From Nitriliruptoraceae bacterium (lineage in GTDB: Bacteria > Actinomycetota > Nitriliruptoria > Nitriliruptorales > Nitriliruptoraceae): a DNA stretch of 11,104 nucleotides. Where the stretch lies: the NCBI GenBank assembly GCA_007118045.1, contig SKTG01000329.1, positions 1-11,104 on the forward strand, read 5' to 3'. Made by a program: the position numbers and the translations under genes. Position 1 is the stretch's first letter. Each line of letters begins with the position of its first letter. This document shows, piece after piece, positions 1-7,488 of the stretch. Below the pieces are notes generated by a model, which saw nothing but the letters and a program-made list of their open reading frames with translations, was not told the DNA's origin and did no database searches.

Positions 1-3000
1 GACCGTTGCCGCCGGAGGTCCGCGGGCCCCGGGCGCCCCGGCCGCCGAGCGCCCGGACCGGCGCGTAGGTGTCGTTGGTCACCTCGCCGGCCCACACCAG
101 GTCCCACAGCGCGTCGAGCACCAGGTCCTGGTCAGCCACCCCGCCGGCGCTGAACACGTCCGGCCAGAACGAGGCACCGCGGTCGGCGAGGTGACGCCGG
201 ATCGCGTCGTGCACCTCGCCCTGCGGCGGGTCGCCGACGGGAGCGGGGGCCAGCAACTCGACCTCGTCACGGAAGCACAGCACGACGCGACCGTCGGCGG
301 CGCCCAGGGGTTCGACCCCGAGCCAGACGACCTCGCCGGCGGCGATCAGCTCGTCGAGATCGCTGGGCCGGTACCCGTCGAGCCGTACCGGCAGCACGTC
401 CGTCTCGAGCACCGAGGCGGGGACGGGCGCACCCTGCAGCTGCCCGATGGTCTCCAGCAGCGCATCGAAGCCGCGACGTCGCGTCGCACCGGTGGCGCTG
501 CGCACCTGCTGCCACGCCGGCAGGAAGCGACCGAGCGCCGAGCCGTCGACGGGCTCGACCTCCTGACGCAGGGCGGCCAGCGACCGTCGTTTGAGCCGCC
601 GCAGGACCTCGGCGTCCACCCATTCGCGACCGCTGCCGTCGGGCCGGAACTCGCCCTCGAGGACCCGGTCCTGGCGCCCGAGCCAGTGGAGCGTTGCCGT
701 GACCCGCTCGAGCGGCACGGTCAGACGTGCCGCGCACGCGACGGCGCGGAACGGACCGTGCGTCCGGGCGTACCGGGCGACCAGATCCCCCAACGGGTCG
801 GGGACCGGGTCGGTGTAGGCCTGCGGCAGGCCGGGGGGCAGCGCGACCCCGATGGCGTCACGCAGCCGCGCGGCGTCCTCGGCGGCGGCGATCCGCGGTT
901 CGCCGCCGACCCGCACCTCGATGGCGCGACGCTCGCCGAGCAGCTGCTCGATCCAGGGCGTGGGATCGTCGCGGGCACGGTCGGCGAGCTCCTCACGGGT
1001 GAGGTCGCCGAGCTGCCGCAACACGTCGTGCAGCTCGTCGGCGTCGCGGGCGCGACGGTCGAAGCCCGCGTCGTCGCCGTCGTCGGTCGAGGCGCTCCCG
1101 TTGCGGGCCGGGGGGCGCGGCTCAGGCCCGAGCCGTTGCAGCTCGCGCTCCATCGCCGCGAGAACGTCCGCGTCGAGCAGGTCGCGCAGTTCGTCGCCGC
1201 CCAGCAACTCCCGCAGCAGGTCCCGGTCGAGCGCGAGCGCCGCCGCCCGCCGCTCGGCCAACGGCGCGTCGTACTCGTACATGTACTGCCCGACCCAGCC
1301 GAACAGCAACGACTGGGCGAACGGCGATGCCGAGGTGGTCTCGACCTCGACGAGGCGCACCTTGCGGGCGCGAAGGTCCGTGAGCAGCTGCCGGAGACCC
1401 GGCAGGTCGAAGACGTCCTGGAGCGCCTCGCGCGTGGCCTCGAGCAGCATCGGGAAGGTCGGGTGGCGACCCGCGACCTGGAGCAGGTCGGCGGCGCGTT
1501 GTCGCTGCTGCCAGAGCGCGGTGCGCTTGCCGGGCATGCGCTTCGGCAACAGCAGGGCGCGGCCGGCCGCCTCACGGAACAGCGTGGTGAACAGGGCCGT
1601 CCCGGCGAGCTGGTCGACGACGAGCGCCTCGATCTCCTCCGGTTCTATCCGCAGCTCGTCGGTCACCGCACCGACACCGATGCTCCCGCCGTCGTCGCGC
1701 CAGCTCCCGTGGACCCCGCCGGCGACGTGGTCGTCGGCGCTGGCCTCGCCGCCGTTCGCGGTGTCGGTCGCGTCGATGCCGGCGGACCCGCCGAGCGTTC
1801 CCTCGCCCACCCCGAGGACGGTCGCGTCGGCGTCGCCGTCGAGGTCGAGGTCGAGCGGGCCGAAGCCGTCGACGGCTCCGCCGAAGGGCGCGAACAGGTC
1901 GGCCGTGGTGTCGATGAGCCGGAGCACGATCCCGTCGTCGGCCCACATGATCTCCGGGTCGAAGCCCTGGGCGCTCAGGCGTCGTTCCAGCGCCATGGCC
2001 CAGGGCGCGTGCACCTGCGCGCCGAAGGGGGAGAGCAGGCAGACGCGCCAGTCACCGAGCTCGTCACGGAAGCGCTCGACGACGATCGTCCGGTCGTCGG
2101 GCAGGGCACCCGTGACCTCGAGCTGCTCCTCGAGGTAGCCGATCAGGTTGTCCGCCGCCCAGGCGTCGAGGTCGTGCTCGGCCTGCAGTCGCACCACCTC
2201 GGCGTCGCGGTCCTCGGCGGCCGCCTCGCGAACCTCGCGCTGGAAGGCGCCGAGGGCCCGGCCGAGCTCCAGGGGGCGTCCCGGGCCGTCGCCGTGCCAG
2301 AACGGCAGCTTGCCGGGCTCACCCGGTGCCGGGGTCACGATGACCCGCTCGTAGGTGATGTCCTCGATGCGCCAGGTCGAGGCCCCGAGGACGAACGTCT
2401 CCCCGGGACGCGACTCGTGGACCATCTCCTCGTCGAGCTCGCCGACGCGGGTGCCGTCGGGCAGGAACACCCCGAACAACCCCCGGTCGGGGATCGTCCC
2501 CGGGTTGGTCACCGCGAGCCGCTGAGCGCCGGAGCGCCCGCGGATCGACTCCGTGACGCGGTCCCACACGATGCGGGGTCGCAGCTCCGCGAACTCCTCC
2601 GATGGGTAGCGACCGGCGAGCAGGTCGAGCGTTGCGTGCAGGACCTCGTCGGTGAGGTCGTGGAACGGCGCGGAGCGGCGTAGCACGGCGGCGAGGTCGG
2701 TCACGTGCCAGGTGTCCATCGCCGCCATCGCGACGATCTGCTGCGCGAGCACGTCGAGCGGGTTGCGGGGGTAGCGCGTCGACTCGATGTCGCCGTCGTG
2801 CATGCGGCGGGTGACGACCGCGATCTCGACGAGATCGCCCCGGAACTTGGGGAACAGGGCTCCGCGGGAGGGTTCCCCGACCTGATGGCCGGCACGTCCG
2901 ATGCGTTGCAGACCCCGGCTGACGGCGCCGGGGGAGGAGACCTGGACGACGAGGTCGACGGCGCCCATGTCGATACCGAGCTCGAGGCTCGAGGTGGCGA

Positions 3001-4330
3001 CCAGGCCACGGAGCTTGCCGGACTTCAGCTCGTCCTCGACCTGCAACCGGCGTTCCCGGCTGAGCGAGCCGTGATGTGCCTTGACCAGCTCCGGCACGTG
3101 CTCGGGATCGGCGGCGGCCGCCGCCTCGTCGAGGTCGGCACCGCCCGCGAGGGCGGCGCCTGCGCCGGGACCGTGGTCGGCGAGCGCCCGCAGCGCACGC
3201 TCCCGTTCCTCGTCCGTGAGGTCGCTCGTCTCCTCGAGGCGTCGCTCCTCCTCGCGGAACGCGTGCAGCTCGTTGAGCTTCGCGGCGAGCCGTTCGGCGA
3301 GCCGCCGGGCGTTGACGAAGATCAGGGTCGAGCGGTGCTCGAGGATCAGATCGAGGAGCCTCGGGTGGACCGCCGGCCAGATCGACCGACGGGACGGTCC
3401 CTGTGCGGCCGCGCCCGAGAGCAGCTCCACGTCGCGCCCGGGTTCGACCTGCTCACCGAGCTCGCGCATGTCCTCGACGGGGACGATCACCTCGAGCTCG
3501 AGGTCCTTGCGGATGCCGGCGTCCACGATCGTGACCGGACGCTCGGTGGTGCCCTCCGGGTCGCGGTAACCGCCGAGGAAGCGAGCGATCTCCTCGAGGG
3601 GTCGCTGGGTCGCGGACAGGGCGATGCGCTGTGGAGCCGGGCGGGGGGTCGGTGAAGCGCGGCCGACCGTCGCCGGTTCCTCACCCCCGCCACCGGACCG
3701 CTCGTCGCGTTCCCCGTCGCTCTCCGCGTCCTCGAGGCCCCCGAATCGCACCTCGTGCTCGAGCCGCTCCAGCGTCAGAGCGAGGTGGCTGCCCCGCTTG
3801 GTCGGGGCCATGGCGTGGATCTCGTCGATGATGACGGCCTCGACGCTGCGCAGCGTCTCGCGGGCCCGCGAGGTCAGCAGCAGGTACAGCGATTCCGGGG
3901 TCGTGATGAGCACGTCCGGCGGTCGGCGCTTCATCCGCTCCCGCTCGTTAGCGGGCGTGTCACCGGTCCGGACACCCACCTCGGGTCGGTGCACCTCGAT
4001 GCCCAACCGCTCGCCGGCCAGCCGGATCCCCTCGATCGGGGCGCGCAGGTTCCGGTCGACGTCGACGGCGAGCGCTCGGAGGGGTGAGACGTAGACGACG
4101 CGCAGCCGCTCGCGCTCGTCCTCGGGGGGTGGCGTGGCCGTGAGCCGGTCGATGGCCCAGAGGAACGCCGTCAGCGTCTTGCCCGAGCCGGTGGGCGCGA
4201 GGATCAGCGTGTGGTCACCGTCGGCGATCGCGGGCCAGCCCTGCGCCTGGGCGGCGGTGGGGGCGGCGAACGTGGTCTCGAACCACGTCCGCACCGGCGT
4301 GGAGAAGCGCTGGAGGACGTCGTCGCTCAT
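1..4330 (-). CDS. lhr: Lhr-type ATP-dependent DNA helicase (3' end beyond window)
   Basis: Superfamily 2 helicase of the long bacterial Lhr type; studied members are ssDNA-dependent ATPases that translocate 3' to 5' and act in DNA repair. The frame is open from ATG 4330 to the left edge, giving 1443 codons with no stop. Seen: Walker A APTGSGKT (residues 45-52), motif Ia-like VSPLRAL, TTPESL, DEIH (169-172), SAT (239-241), a GIDMGAVDLVVQ segment, and motif VI QRIGRAGH (475-482). Further on come Lhr-specific stretches such as SPFGAQVHAPWA, ALWQQRQRAADLL, LQDVFDLPGL and, near the edge, LDALWDLVWAGEVTNDTYAP. The family usually runs to about 1500 residues or more, so only a short C-terminal piece is missing. 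ATG 4330 is the first start in the frame and gives the normal family N-terminus, although its SD is weak. Low-complexity inserts lie at about residues 198-232 and 825-890. The gene is divergent from the iclR gene. Identification is secure. Confidence 0.95.
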   Translation of the reverse strand, partial: MSDDVLQRFSTPVRTWFETTFAAPTAAQAQGWPAIADGDHTLILAPTGSGKTLTAFLWAIDRLTATPPPEDERERLRVVYVSPLRALAVDVDRNLRAPIEGIRLAGERLGIEVHRPEVGVRTGDTPANERERMKRRPPDVLITTPESLYLLLTSRARETLRSVEAVIIDEIHAMAPTKRGSHLALTLERLEHEVRFGGLEDAESDGERDERSGGGGEEPATVGRASPTPRPAPQRIALSATQRPLEEIARFLGGYRDPEGTTERPVTIVDAGIRKDLELEVIVPVEDMRELGEQVEPGRDVELLSGAAAQGPSRRSIWPAVHPRLLDLILEHRSTLIFVNARRLAERLAAKLNELHAFREEERRLEETSDLTDEERERALRALADHGPGAGAALAGGADLDEAAAAADPEHVPELVKAHHGSLSRERRLQVEDELKSGKLRGLVATSSLELGIDMGAVDLVVQVSSPGAVSRGLQRIGRAGHQVGEPSRGALFPKFRGDLVEIAVVTRRMHDGDIESTRYPRNPLDVLAQQIVAMAAMDTWHVTDLAAVLRRSAPFHDLTDEVLHATLDLLAGRYPSEEFAELRPRIVWDRVTESIRGRSGAQRLAVTNPGTIPDRGLFGVFLPDGTRVGELDEEMVHESRPGETFVLGASTWRIEDITYERVIVTPAPGEPGKLPFWHGDGPGRPLELGRALGAFQREVREAAAEDRDAEVVRLQAEHDLDAWAADNLIGYLEEQLEVTGALPDDRTIVVERFRDELGDWRVCLLSPFGAQVHAPWAMALERRLSAQGFDPEIMWADDGIVLRLIDTTADLFAPFGGAVDGFGPLDLDLDGDADATVLGVGEGTLGGSAGIDATDTANGGEASADDHVAGGVHGSWRDDGGSIGVGAVTDELRIEPEEIEALVVDQLAGTALFTTLFREAAGRALLLPKRMPGKRTALWQQRQRAADLLQVAGRHPTFPMLLEATREALQDVFDLPGLRQLLTDLRARKVRLVEVETTSASPFAQSLLFGWVGQYMYEYDAPLAERRAAALALDRDLLRELLGGDELRDLLDADVLAAMERELQRLGPEPRPPARNGSASTDDGDDAGFDRRARDADELHDVLRQLGDLTREELADRARDDPTPWIEQLLGERRAIEVRVGGEPRIAAAEDAARLRDAIGVALPPGLPQAYTDPVPDPLGDLVARYARTHGPFRAVACAARLTVPLERVTATLHWLGRQDRVLEGEFRPDGSGREWVDAEVLRRLKRRSLAALRQEVEPVDGSALGRFLPAWQQVRSATGATRRRGFDALLETIGQLQGAPVPASVLETDVLPVRLDGYRPSDLDELIAAGEVVWLGVEPLGAADGRVVLCFRDEVELLAPAPVGDPPQGEVHDAIRRHLADRGASFWPDVFSAGGVADQDLVLDALWDLVWAGEVTNDTYAPVRALGGRGARGPRTSGGNG

Positions 4331-4352
4331 GGTGACCGACGGTAGCCCGCCC

Positions 4353-4381
4353 TTGGCACGCCCCGGACCGTGTGCCAGTAT
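4353..4381 (+). promoter_or_regulatory. Putative sigma-70-type promoter of the iclR gene
   Basis: TTGGCA (4353-4358) matches the -35 consensus TTGACA at five of six bases. It is followed after 17 bp by CAGTAT (4376-4381), a poor but actinobacterial-looking -10. Initiation would fall near 4388, leaving a leader of about 32 nt before the ATG. The candidate -10 sits inside the operator-like palindrome described separately. This is assigned by eye only; weak -10 matches are common in GC-rich DNA. Confidence 0.35.
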
Positions 4382-4407
4382 GTTCCAGATAGTGGTCGCC
4401 CGTTCCG
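4375..4407. promoter_or_regulatory. Candidate IclR operator upstream of the regulator gene
   Basis: Bases 4375-4395 form an imperfect 21-bp palindrome: seven of ten base pairs are complementary around a central C, with CCA at one end and TGG at the other, and TAT answered by ATA. Inside it lies GTTCCAGAT (4382-4390). A second GTTCC copy, as GTTCCG, lies 20 bp further on (4402-4407), about two helical turns away. The 9-mer recurs in inverted orientation upstream of the binding-protein gene (5282-5290), and GTTCCG recurs there too. IclR-family proteins bind short palindromes near their own promoters, so autoregulation is the likely role. This is an inference from pattern and position. Confidence 0.4.
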
Positions 4408-4419
4408 TCAGGTGTGCGG

Positions 4420-5220
4420 ATGAACCAGTCCACCCTCCGAGCGCTCCAGCTCGTGGAGCTGCTCGCGGAGCGGGGACCGACGAGCCTGGCGACCATCGCG
4501 GCACGCCTCGCCCTGACCAAGAGCACCGCTCACCGGTTCGTGACCACGCTCGTTCAGGCGGGCTACGTCCAGCAGAACGATGGCGACCGCACCTACCGCC
4601 TGACCACGCGGATCGTGGGCATCGCATCGAAGGTGCTCGAGCAGATCGAGGCCGGCACGGAGGTCGCGCCGATCCTGCACGAGACGGCCGAGCTGACGGC
4701 GCAGACCTGCCATCTCGCCATCCTCGAAGGTGCCGAGGTGGTCTACATCGCCAAGGTGGAAGGCGGCCAGTCGGTGGTGATGGCCACGCGTGTCGGTGGC
4801 CGCTCCTGCGCTCACTCGACGGCGGTGGGGAAGGTCCTCCTGGCGGCCGAGGGCCCCGCGGCGTGGCAGCGGTACGTGGTCGACCCCGGCCTGACGAGAC
4901 GCACCGCCAGGACGCTGTGCGAACCCTCCGAGCTGTTCGAGGAGCTCGAGCAGGTCGGACGCGTTGGCTACGCGGTCGACGGCGAGGAGAACGAGGAGGG
5001 CATCCGCTGCGTGGCGGCACCGGTCCGGGATCACGCGGACGAGGTGGTGGCCGCCCTCAGCGTCTCGGGCTGGACGCTGAGCATGACCGACGAACGCGTC
5101 AAGGAGCTGGTGCCCCTGGTGCGCGGCCAGGCGGAGAAGGCCTCGCGGCGGCTCGGGGCCGGCGCGGCGGTCCGGCGTGACCGGTGGGGCCTCGTCGCGG
5201 GCGAGGAGCACGACCCGTGA
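4420..5220 (+). CDS. IclR-family transcriptional regulator
   Basis: A 266-residue DNA-binding regulator of normal IclR length. The N-terminal winged helix-turn-helix spans about residues 4-66, with the recognition helix near TKSTAHRFVTTLVQAG (33-48). The C-terminal effector-binding domain (about 75-245) carries family hallmarks: VGGRSCAHSTAVGKVLLA (125-142) and the DGEENEEGIRCVAAPV stretch (187-202). The tail after about 245 is Arg/Gly-rich and probably disordered. ATG 4420 is preferred because AGG at 4410-4412 lies 7 bp upstream; an in-frame GTG at 4414 would add two residues but sits against that site. The gene is divergent from lhr and lies 123 bp before the transporter gene on the same strand, so it is the likely local regulator, probably ligand-responsive and autoregulated. 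The effector, and whether it represses or activates, cannot be told from sequence. Confidence 0.93.
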   Translation: MNQSTLRALQLVELLAERGPTSLATIAARLALTKSTAHRFVTTLVQAGYVQQNDGDRTYRLTTRIVGIASKVLEQIEAGTEVAPILHETAELTAQTCHLAILEGAEVVYIAKVEGGQSVVMATRVGGRSCAHSTAVGKVLLAAEGPAAWQRYVVDPGLTRRTARTLCEPSELFEELEQVGRVGYAVDGEENEEGIRCVAAPVRDHADEVVAALSVSGWTLSMTDERVKELVPLVRGQAEKASRRLGAGAAVRRDRWGLVAGEEHDP

Positions 5221-5233
5221 ACGCGGGAGACGG

Positions 5234-5263
5234 TTGACGTCGAGCACGGAATCGGTGCAGGAT
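5234..5263 (+). promoter_or_regulatory. Putative promoter of the ABC transporter operon
   Basis: TTGACG (5234-5239), an 18-bp spacer and CAGGAT (5258-5263) resemble the actinobacterial housekeeping promoter TTGACR-N18-TAGRRT. Transcription would begin near 5270 and leave a leader of roughly 75 nt before ATG 5344. The operator-like repeats at 5266-5290 would cover the start point, an arrangement typical of repression. Assignment is by eye; the -35 is good and the -10 moderate. Confidence 0.45.
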
Positions 5264-5265
5264 AA

Positions 5266-5290
5266 GGAACTAGGTTCCGAAATCTGGAAC
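5266..5290. promoter_or_regulatory. Candidate IclR operator at the transporter operon
   Basis: Three alternating half-sites are packed into 25 bp: GGAAC (5266-5270), GTTCC (5274-5278) and GGAAC (5286-5290). The first two form GGAAC-TAG-GTTCC, an inverted repeat with a 3-bp centre. The second and third form an inverted repeat with a 7-bp centre. The final half-site extends to ATCTGGAAC, the exact reverse complement of GTTCCAGAT in front of the regulator gene. The site lies just downstream of the candidate -10, where a bound protein would block initiation. Binding by the adjacent IclR protein is inferred, not shown. Confidence 0.45.
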
Positions 5291-5330
5291 TCTTCACGCC
5301 GCGACGGCGCGGGTGGGACGTGGAGCTCTG

Positions 5331-5335
5331 GGAGG
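5331..5335 (+). promoter_or_regulatory. Ribosome binding site setting the start of the binding-protein gene
   Basis: GGAGG lies 8 bp before ATG 5344. An in-frame GTG at 5320 lies upstream of this site and has no comparable SD. Starting there would also put eight mostly charged residues before the arginine-rich n-region of the lipoprotein signal. ATG 5344 is therefore the supported start. Confidence 0.75.
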
Positions 5336-5343
5336 AGCGGGAG

Positions 5344-6594
5344 ATGCGGGAGCGACGGCTACGTACGTCGGTCGCCGGGACCTGCGCGTTGGCGCTGGTA
5401 CTGGCGGCCTGTGGTGGTAACGGTGACGACGACGCCGACGTCGTCGACGATACGGCGGACGAGACGACCGAGCCGGAGATGGACGAGGAGGCGGACCTCG
5501 ACGATGACGTCGAGGACGAGGTGGACGACGAGGACGCAGAGGCAGAGGACGCCGACGCGGAAGCGGCCGGCGACCTGGAGACGATCACCGGCGGCTTCGT
5601 GTCCGGTATGGACCAGATGGGCCTGCCGGCCGCCCTCGACGTCGGATTCTTCGAGGACCAGGGCCTCGATGTGGAACTGGCCCAGCCGTTCCCGACGGGC
5701 GTGGACGCGCTGAACGCGCTCGAGGCCGGCGAGATCCAGTTCACCCAGGTCGGCACGCCGTCGATCGGGGCGGTCCTGTCCGGCATGGACCTCGTCTACC
5801 TCGGCAACTACAGCGGGAGCGCGACCCAGCTCGGCATCGACGAGACGATGGCCCTGGTCGCACGCGAGGGCTCGGACATCGACCCCGACGACCTCTCCAC
5901 GTTGGAGGGCAAGTCCATCGGGGTCTCGGTGGGCTCCATCAACCACCTGTACGTGTTGGGCATCCTCGAGGAACAGGGCATCGACCCGGACGACGTGGAG
6001 ATCGCGAACACGCCACCACCGGAGATGCCGGTGGCGCTCGCGACCGACGGTCTGGACGCGATCGCGGTCTGGGACCCGTGGCCGATCATCGCCACGCAGG
6101 ACGCTCCAGGGGCCTACGAGGTCTCCCGGGGTGGTGGCTACATCGCCTACATCGGCTACATCGTCGCGCAGCGGGAGTTCGTCGAGGAGAACCCGGACCT
6201 CGTGGCGAGCTTCCTCGAGGCCCGTGCCGAGGCGGATCAGTGGATGCGCGAGAACCCCGATCAGGCAGCGGACGTGGCGACGCGTTGGCTGCCCGGCACG
6301 GCGGATGACGTCGCGGCCGAGGCGATGGAGCACAACGTCCGGCAGCTCGATCCGAGGTTGTCCATGTGCAACTACATGGCGCTGCACGTGAGTCAGGAGC
6401 TGCTGCTCGAGGTCGACGCCATCGAGGAGACCTACGAGGTCAGCGAGTACTTCATGCCGGAGTTCCTGCTCGAACTGGAGGAGGAGCGGCCGGAGCTGTT
6501 CGAGGACCTGGACCCGATCCCGGAGGACGCGCAGATCGAGCCGGGTCACGAGCTCGACCCCGACGCGGCGCTCGAGGCCTGCGGGACGCTCTAG
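5344..6594 (+). CDS. Acidic lipoprotein, NMT1/SsuA-type ABC solute-binding protein
   Basis: A 416-residue extracytoplasmic binding protein that would capture substrate and deliver it to the permeases encoded next. Residues 1-23 are a lipoprotein signal: Arg-rich n-region, hydrophobic core, lipobox LAAC with Cys23 as the lipidated residue. Residues 28-79 are a linker made almost wholly of Asp, Glu and Ala. The rest has the two-lobe pattern of the nitrate/taurine/sulfonate group: GLPAALDVGFFEDQGLDVE (93-111), ALEAGEIQFTQVGTPS (125-140), LEGKSIGVSVGS (187-198), and DAIAVWDPWP (238-247). No Lys or Arg occurs between Arg7 and Arg174, and Lys190 is the only lysine. Cys342 and Cys413 could form a disulfide. 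The C-terminal region from about 337 is long and acidic for the family. The substrate is unknown: sulfonate, nitrate, pyrimidine precursor or another small compound all fit. Confidence 0.88.
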   Translation: MRERRLRTSVAGTCALALVLAACGGNGDDDADVVDDTADETTEPEMDEEADLDDDVEDEVDDEDAEAEDADAEAAGDLETITGGFVSGMDQMGLPAALDVGFFEDQGLDVELAQPFPTGVDALNALEAGEIQFTQVGTPSIGAVLSGMDLVYLGNYSGSATQLGIDETMALVAREGSDIDPDDLSTLEGKSIGVSVGSINHLYVLGILEEQGIDPDDVEIANTPPPEMPVALATDGLDAIAVWDPWPIIATQDAPGAYEVSRGGGYIAYIGYIVAQREFVEENPDLVASFLEARAEADQWMRENPDQAADVATRWLPGTADDVAAEAMEHNVRQLDPRLSMCNYMALHVSQELLLEVDAIEETYEVSEYFMPEFLLELEEERPELFEDLDPIPEDAQIEPGHELDPDAALEACGTL

Positions 6595-6612
6595 CGCGGT
6601 CCGGGTGTCGTT

Positions 6613-6646
6613 CCCGGCCGTGGGCGCAGGTCGGCCCACGGCCGGG
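6613..6646 (+). promoter_or_regulatory. Intercistronic stem-loop between binding-protein and permease genes
   Basis: CCCGGCCGTGGGC (6613-6625) and GCCCACGGCCGGG (6634-6646) are perfect 13-base reverse complements around an 8-base loop. They occupy most of the 81-bp gap after the binding-protein stop. No run of T follows, so it is not a standard intrinsic terminator. In many binding-protein operons such a stem protects the upstream message or partly stops transcription, so that binding protein outnumbers the membrane components; that role is inferred here. The stem itself is plain in the sequence. Confidence 0.7.
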
Positions 6647-6675
6647 GCTCGGCCCGACATCGGAAGGGAGATCCG

Positions 6676-7488
6676 GTGGTACAGGCGACGACGGCACGGC
6701 CTCGGACCCATGTGCTGTCTCGGCTGACGTCGGCAGCCTGGTTCGTCTTCCCCTTCCTCGTGCTCCTGGCGGTGTGGGTGATCGTCCTCGACGTGTTCGA
6801 GATCCCGGAGCGCACCTTCCCGGCCGCGTCCTCGGTCTGGGACGCCGCCGTGGCCATGACGCTCGACGGAACGCTCGTCGCCCACCTGGTCGCCAGCTTG
6901 CAGCGGGTCGTCGTCGGTGTGGGGCTGGCGATCGCGACGGGCATCCCGTTCGGCTTGCTGATGGGCCTGAACCGGGCCGTGGCGACCTTCTTCGCGCCGT
7001 TGTTGCGCTTCTCCGTGGCCCTCGCGGGGATCGCCTGGATACCCCTGGCCACCCTGTGGTTCGGTTACGGCGAGGGTGCGGTCACGTTCATCATCTGGAA
7101 CTCCGTGTTCTTCGCGGTGGTCTACAACACCACGCTCGGGGTGGGCCAGATCAGCGAGGACCTCAAGCGGGCTGCCGCGACGCTGGGGTCCGGACGGGTC
7201 CGTCTGCTCACCGAGGTGCTCCTCCCCGGGGCGCTACCGAGCATCGTCACCGGCCTGCGGGTCGGTATGGGCTACGGCTGGCGCGGTCTCATCGCCGCCG
7301 AGATCATCGCCACGAACCTCGGCCTCGGGTACGCCCTCTTCCTCGCGCAGAAGTACTTCGAGACCGACGTGATCATCCTGTCGATGATCCTGATCGGCTT
7401 GATCTGGCTCCTCACCGACCGGCTCCTCCTCGCCCCCCTCGAACGCCGCACCGTGCGGCGCTGGGGCATGCAACAGGGGGTGGAGTGA
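6676..7488 (+). CDS. ABC transporter permease, SsuC/TauC family (first of two)
   Basis: A 270-residue integral membrane protein of the binding-protein-dependent permease family, normal length. Hydrophobic segments are visible at about residues 21-40, 76-98, 104-128, 136-154 and 232-252, with a further one around 200-220. The cytoplasmic EAA loop, which docks onto the ATPase, is AAATLGSGRVRLLTEVLLPG (166-185), followed by the GYGWRGLIAAEII stretch (199-211) typical of this subfamily. Start GTG 6676 is chosen because GGAAGGGAG (6662-6670) ends 5 bp upstream and no better start precedes it. The stop TGA shares its last base with the next gene's ATG, so translation of the two permeases is likely coupled. 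It presumably pairs with that second permease as a heterodimer. Confidence 0.92.
   Translation: MVQATTARPRTHVLSRLTSAAWFVFPFLVLLAVWVIVLDVFEIPERTFPAASSVWDAAVAMTLDGTLVAHLVASLQRVVVGVGLAIATGIPFGLLMGLNRAVATFFAPLLRFSVALAGIAWIPLATLWFGYGEGAVTFIIWNSVFFAVVYNTTLGVGQISEDLKRAAATLGSGRVRLLTEVLLPGALPSIVTGLRVGMGYGWRGLIAAEIIATNLGLGYALFLAQKYFETDVIILSMILIGLIWLLTDRLLLAPLERRTVRRWGMQQGVE

Noticed and set aside
191..2683. An 830-codon open frame on the plus strand opposite lhr.
   Set aside because: The minus strand carries an unmistakable Lhr protein in continuous frame over this whole stretch. The plus-strand product is compositionally biased (Arg, Gly, Val, Glu, Asp) and shows no motif; in very GC-rich genes, antisense frames stay open by codon bias.
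4134..5180. A 348-codon plus-strand frame spanning lhr's 5' end and the IclR gene.
   Set aside because: It crosses the divergent promoter region and is antisense or out of frame to two well-supported genes; its sequence is Arg/Gly-rich with no motif.
5320..5343. GTG 5320 as the start of the binding protein.
   Set aside because: The SD GGAGG at 5331-5335 lies inside this extension and is well placed for ATG 5344, which also gives a proper lipoprotein signal peptide.
5359..6885. A 508-codon open frame on the minus strand opposite the binding-protein gene.
   Set aside because: The plus strand has a lipobox, SD and NMT1-type motifs; the antisense product is a complement of Asp/Glu codons and has no recognisable domain.
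6366..7487. Open frame upstream of the second permease that would extend it by 374 codons.
   Set aside because: It overlaps the binding-protein and first-permease genes in another frame; ATG 7488 gives a normal permease length and coupled start.
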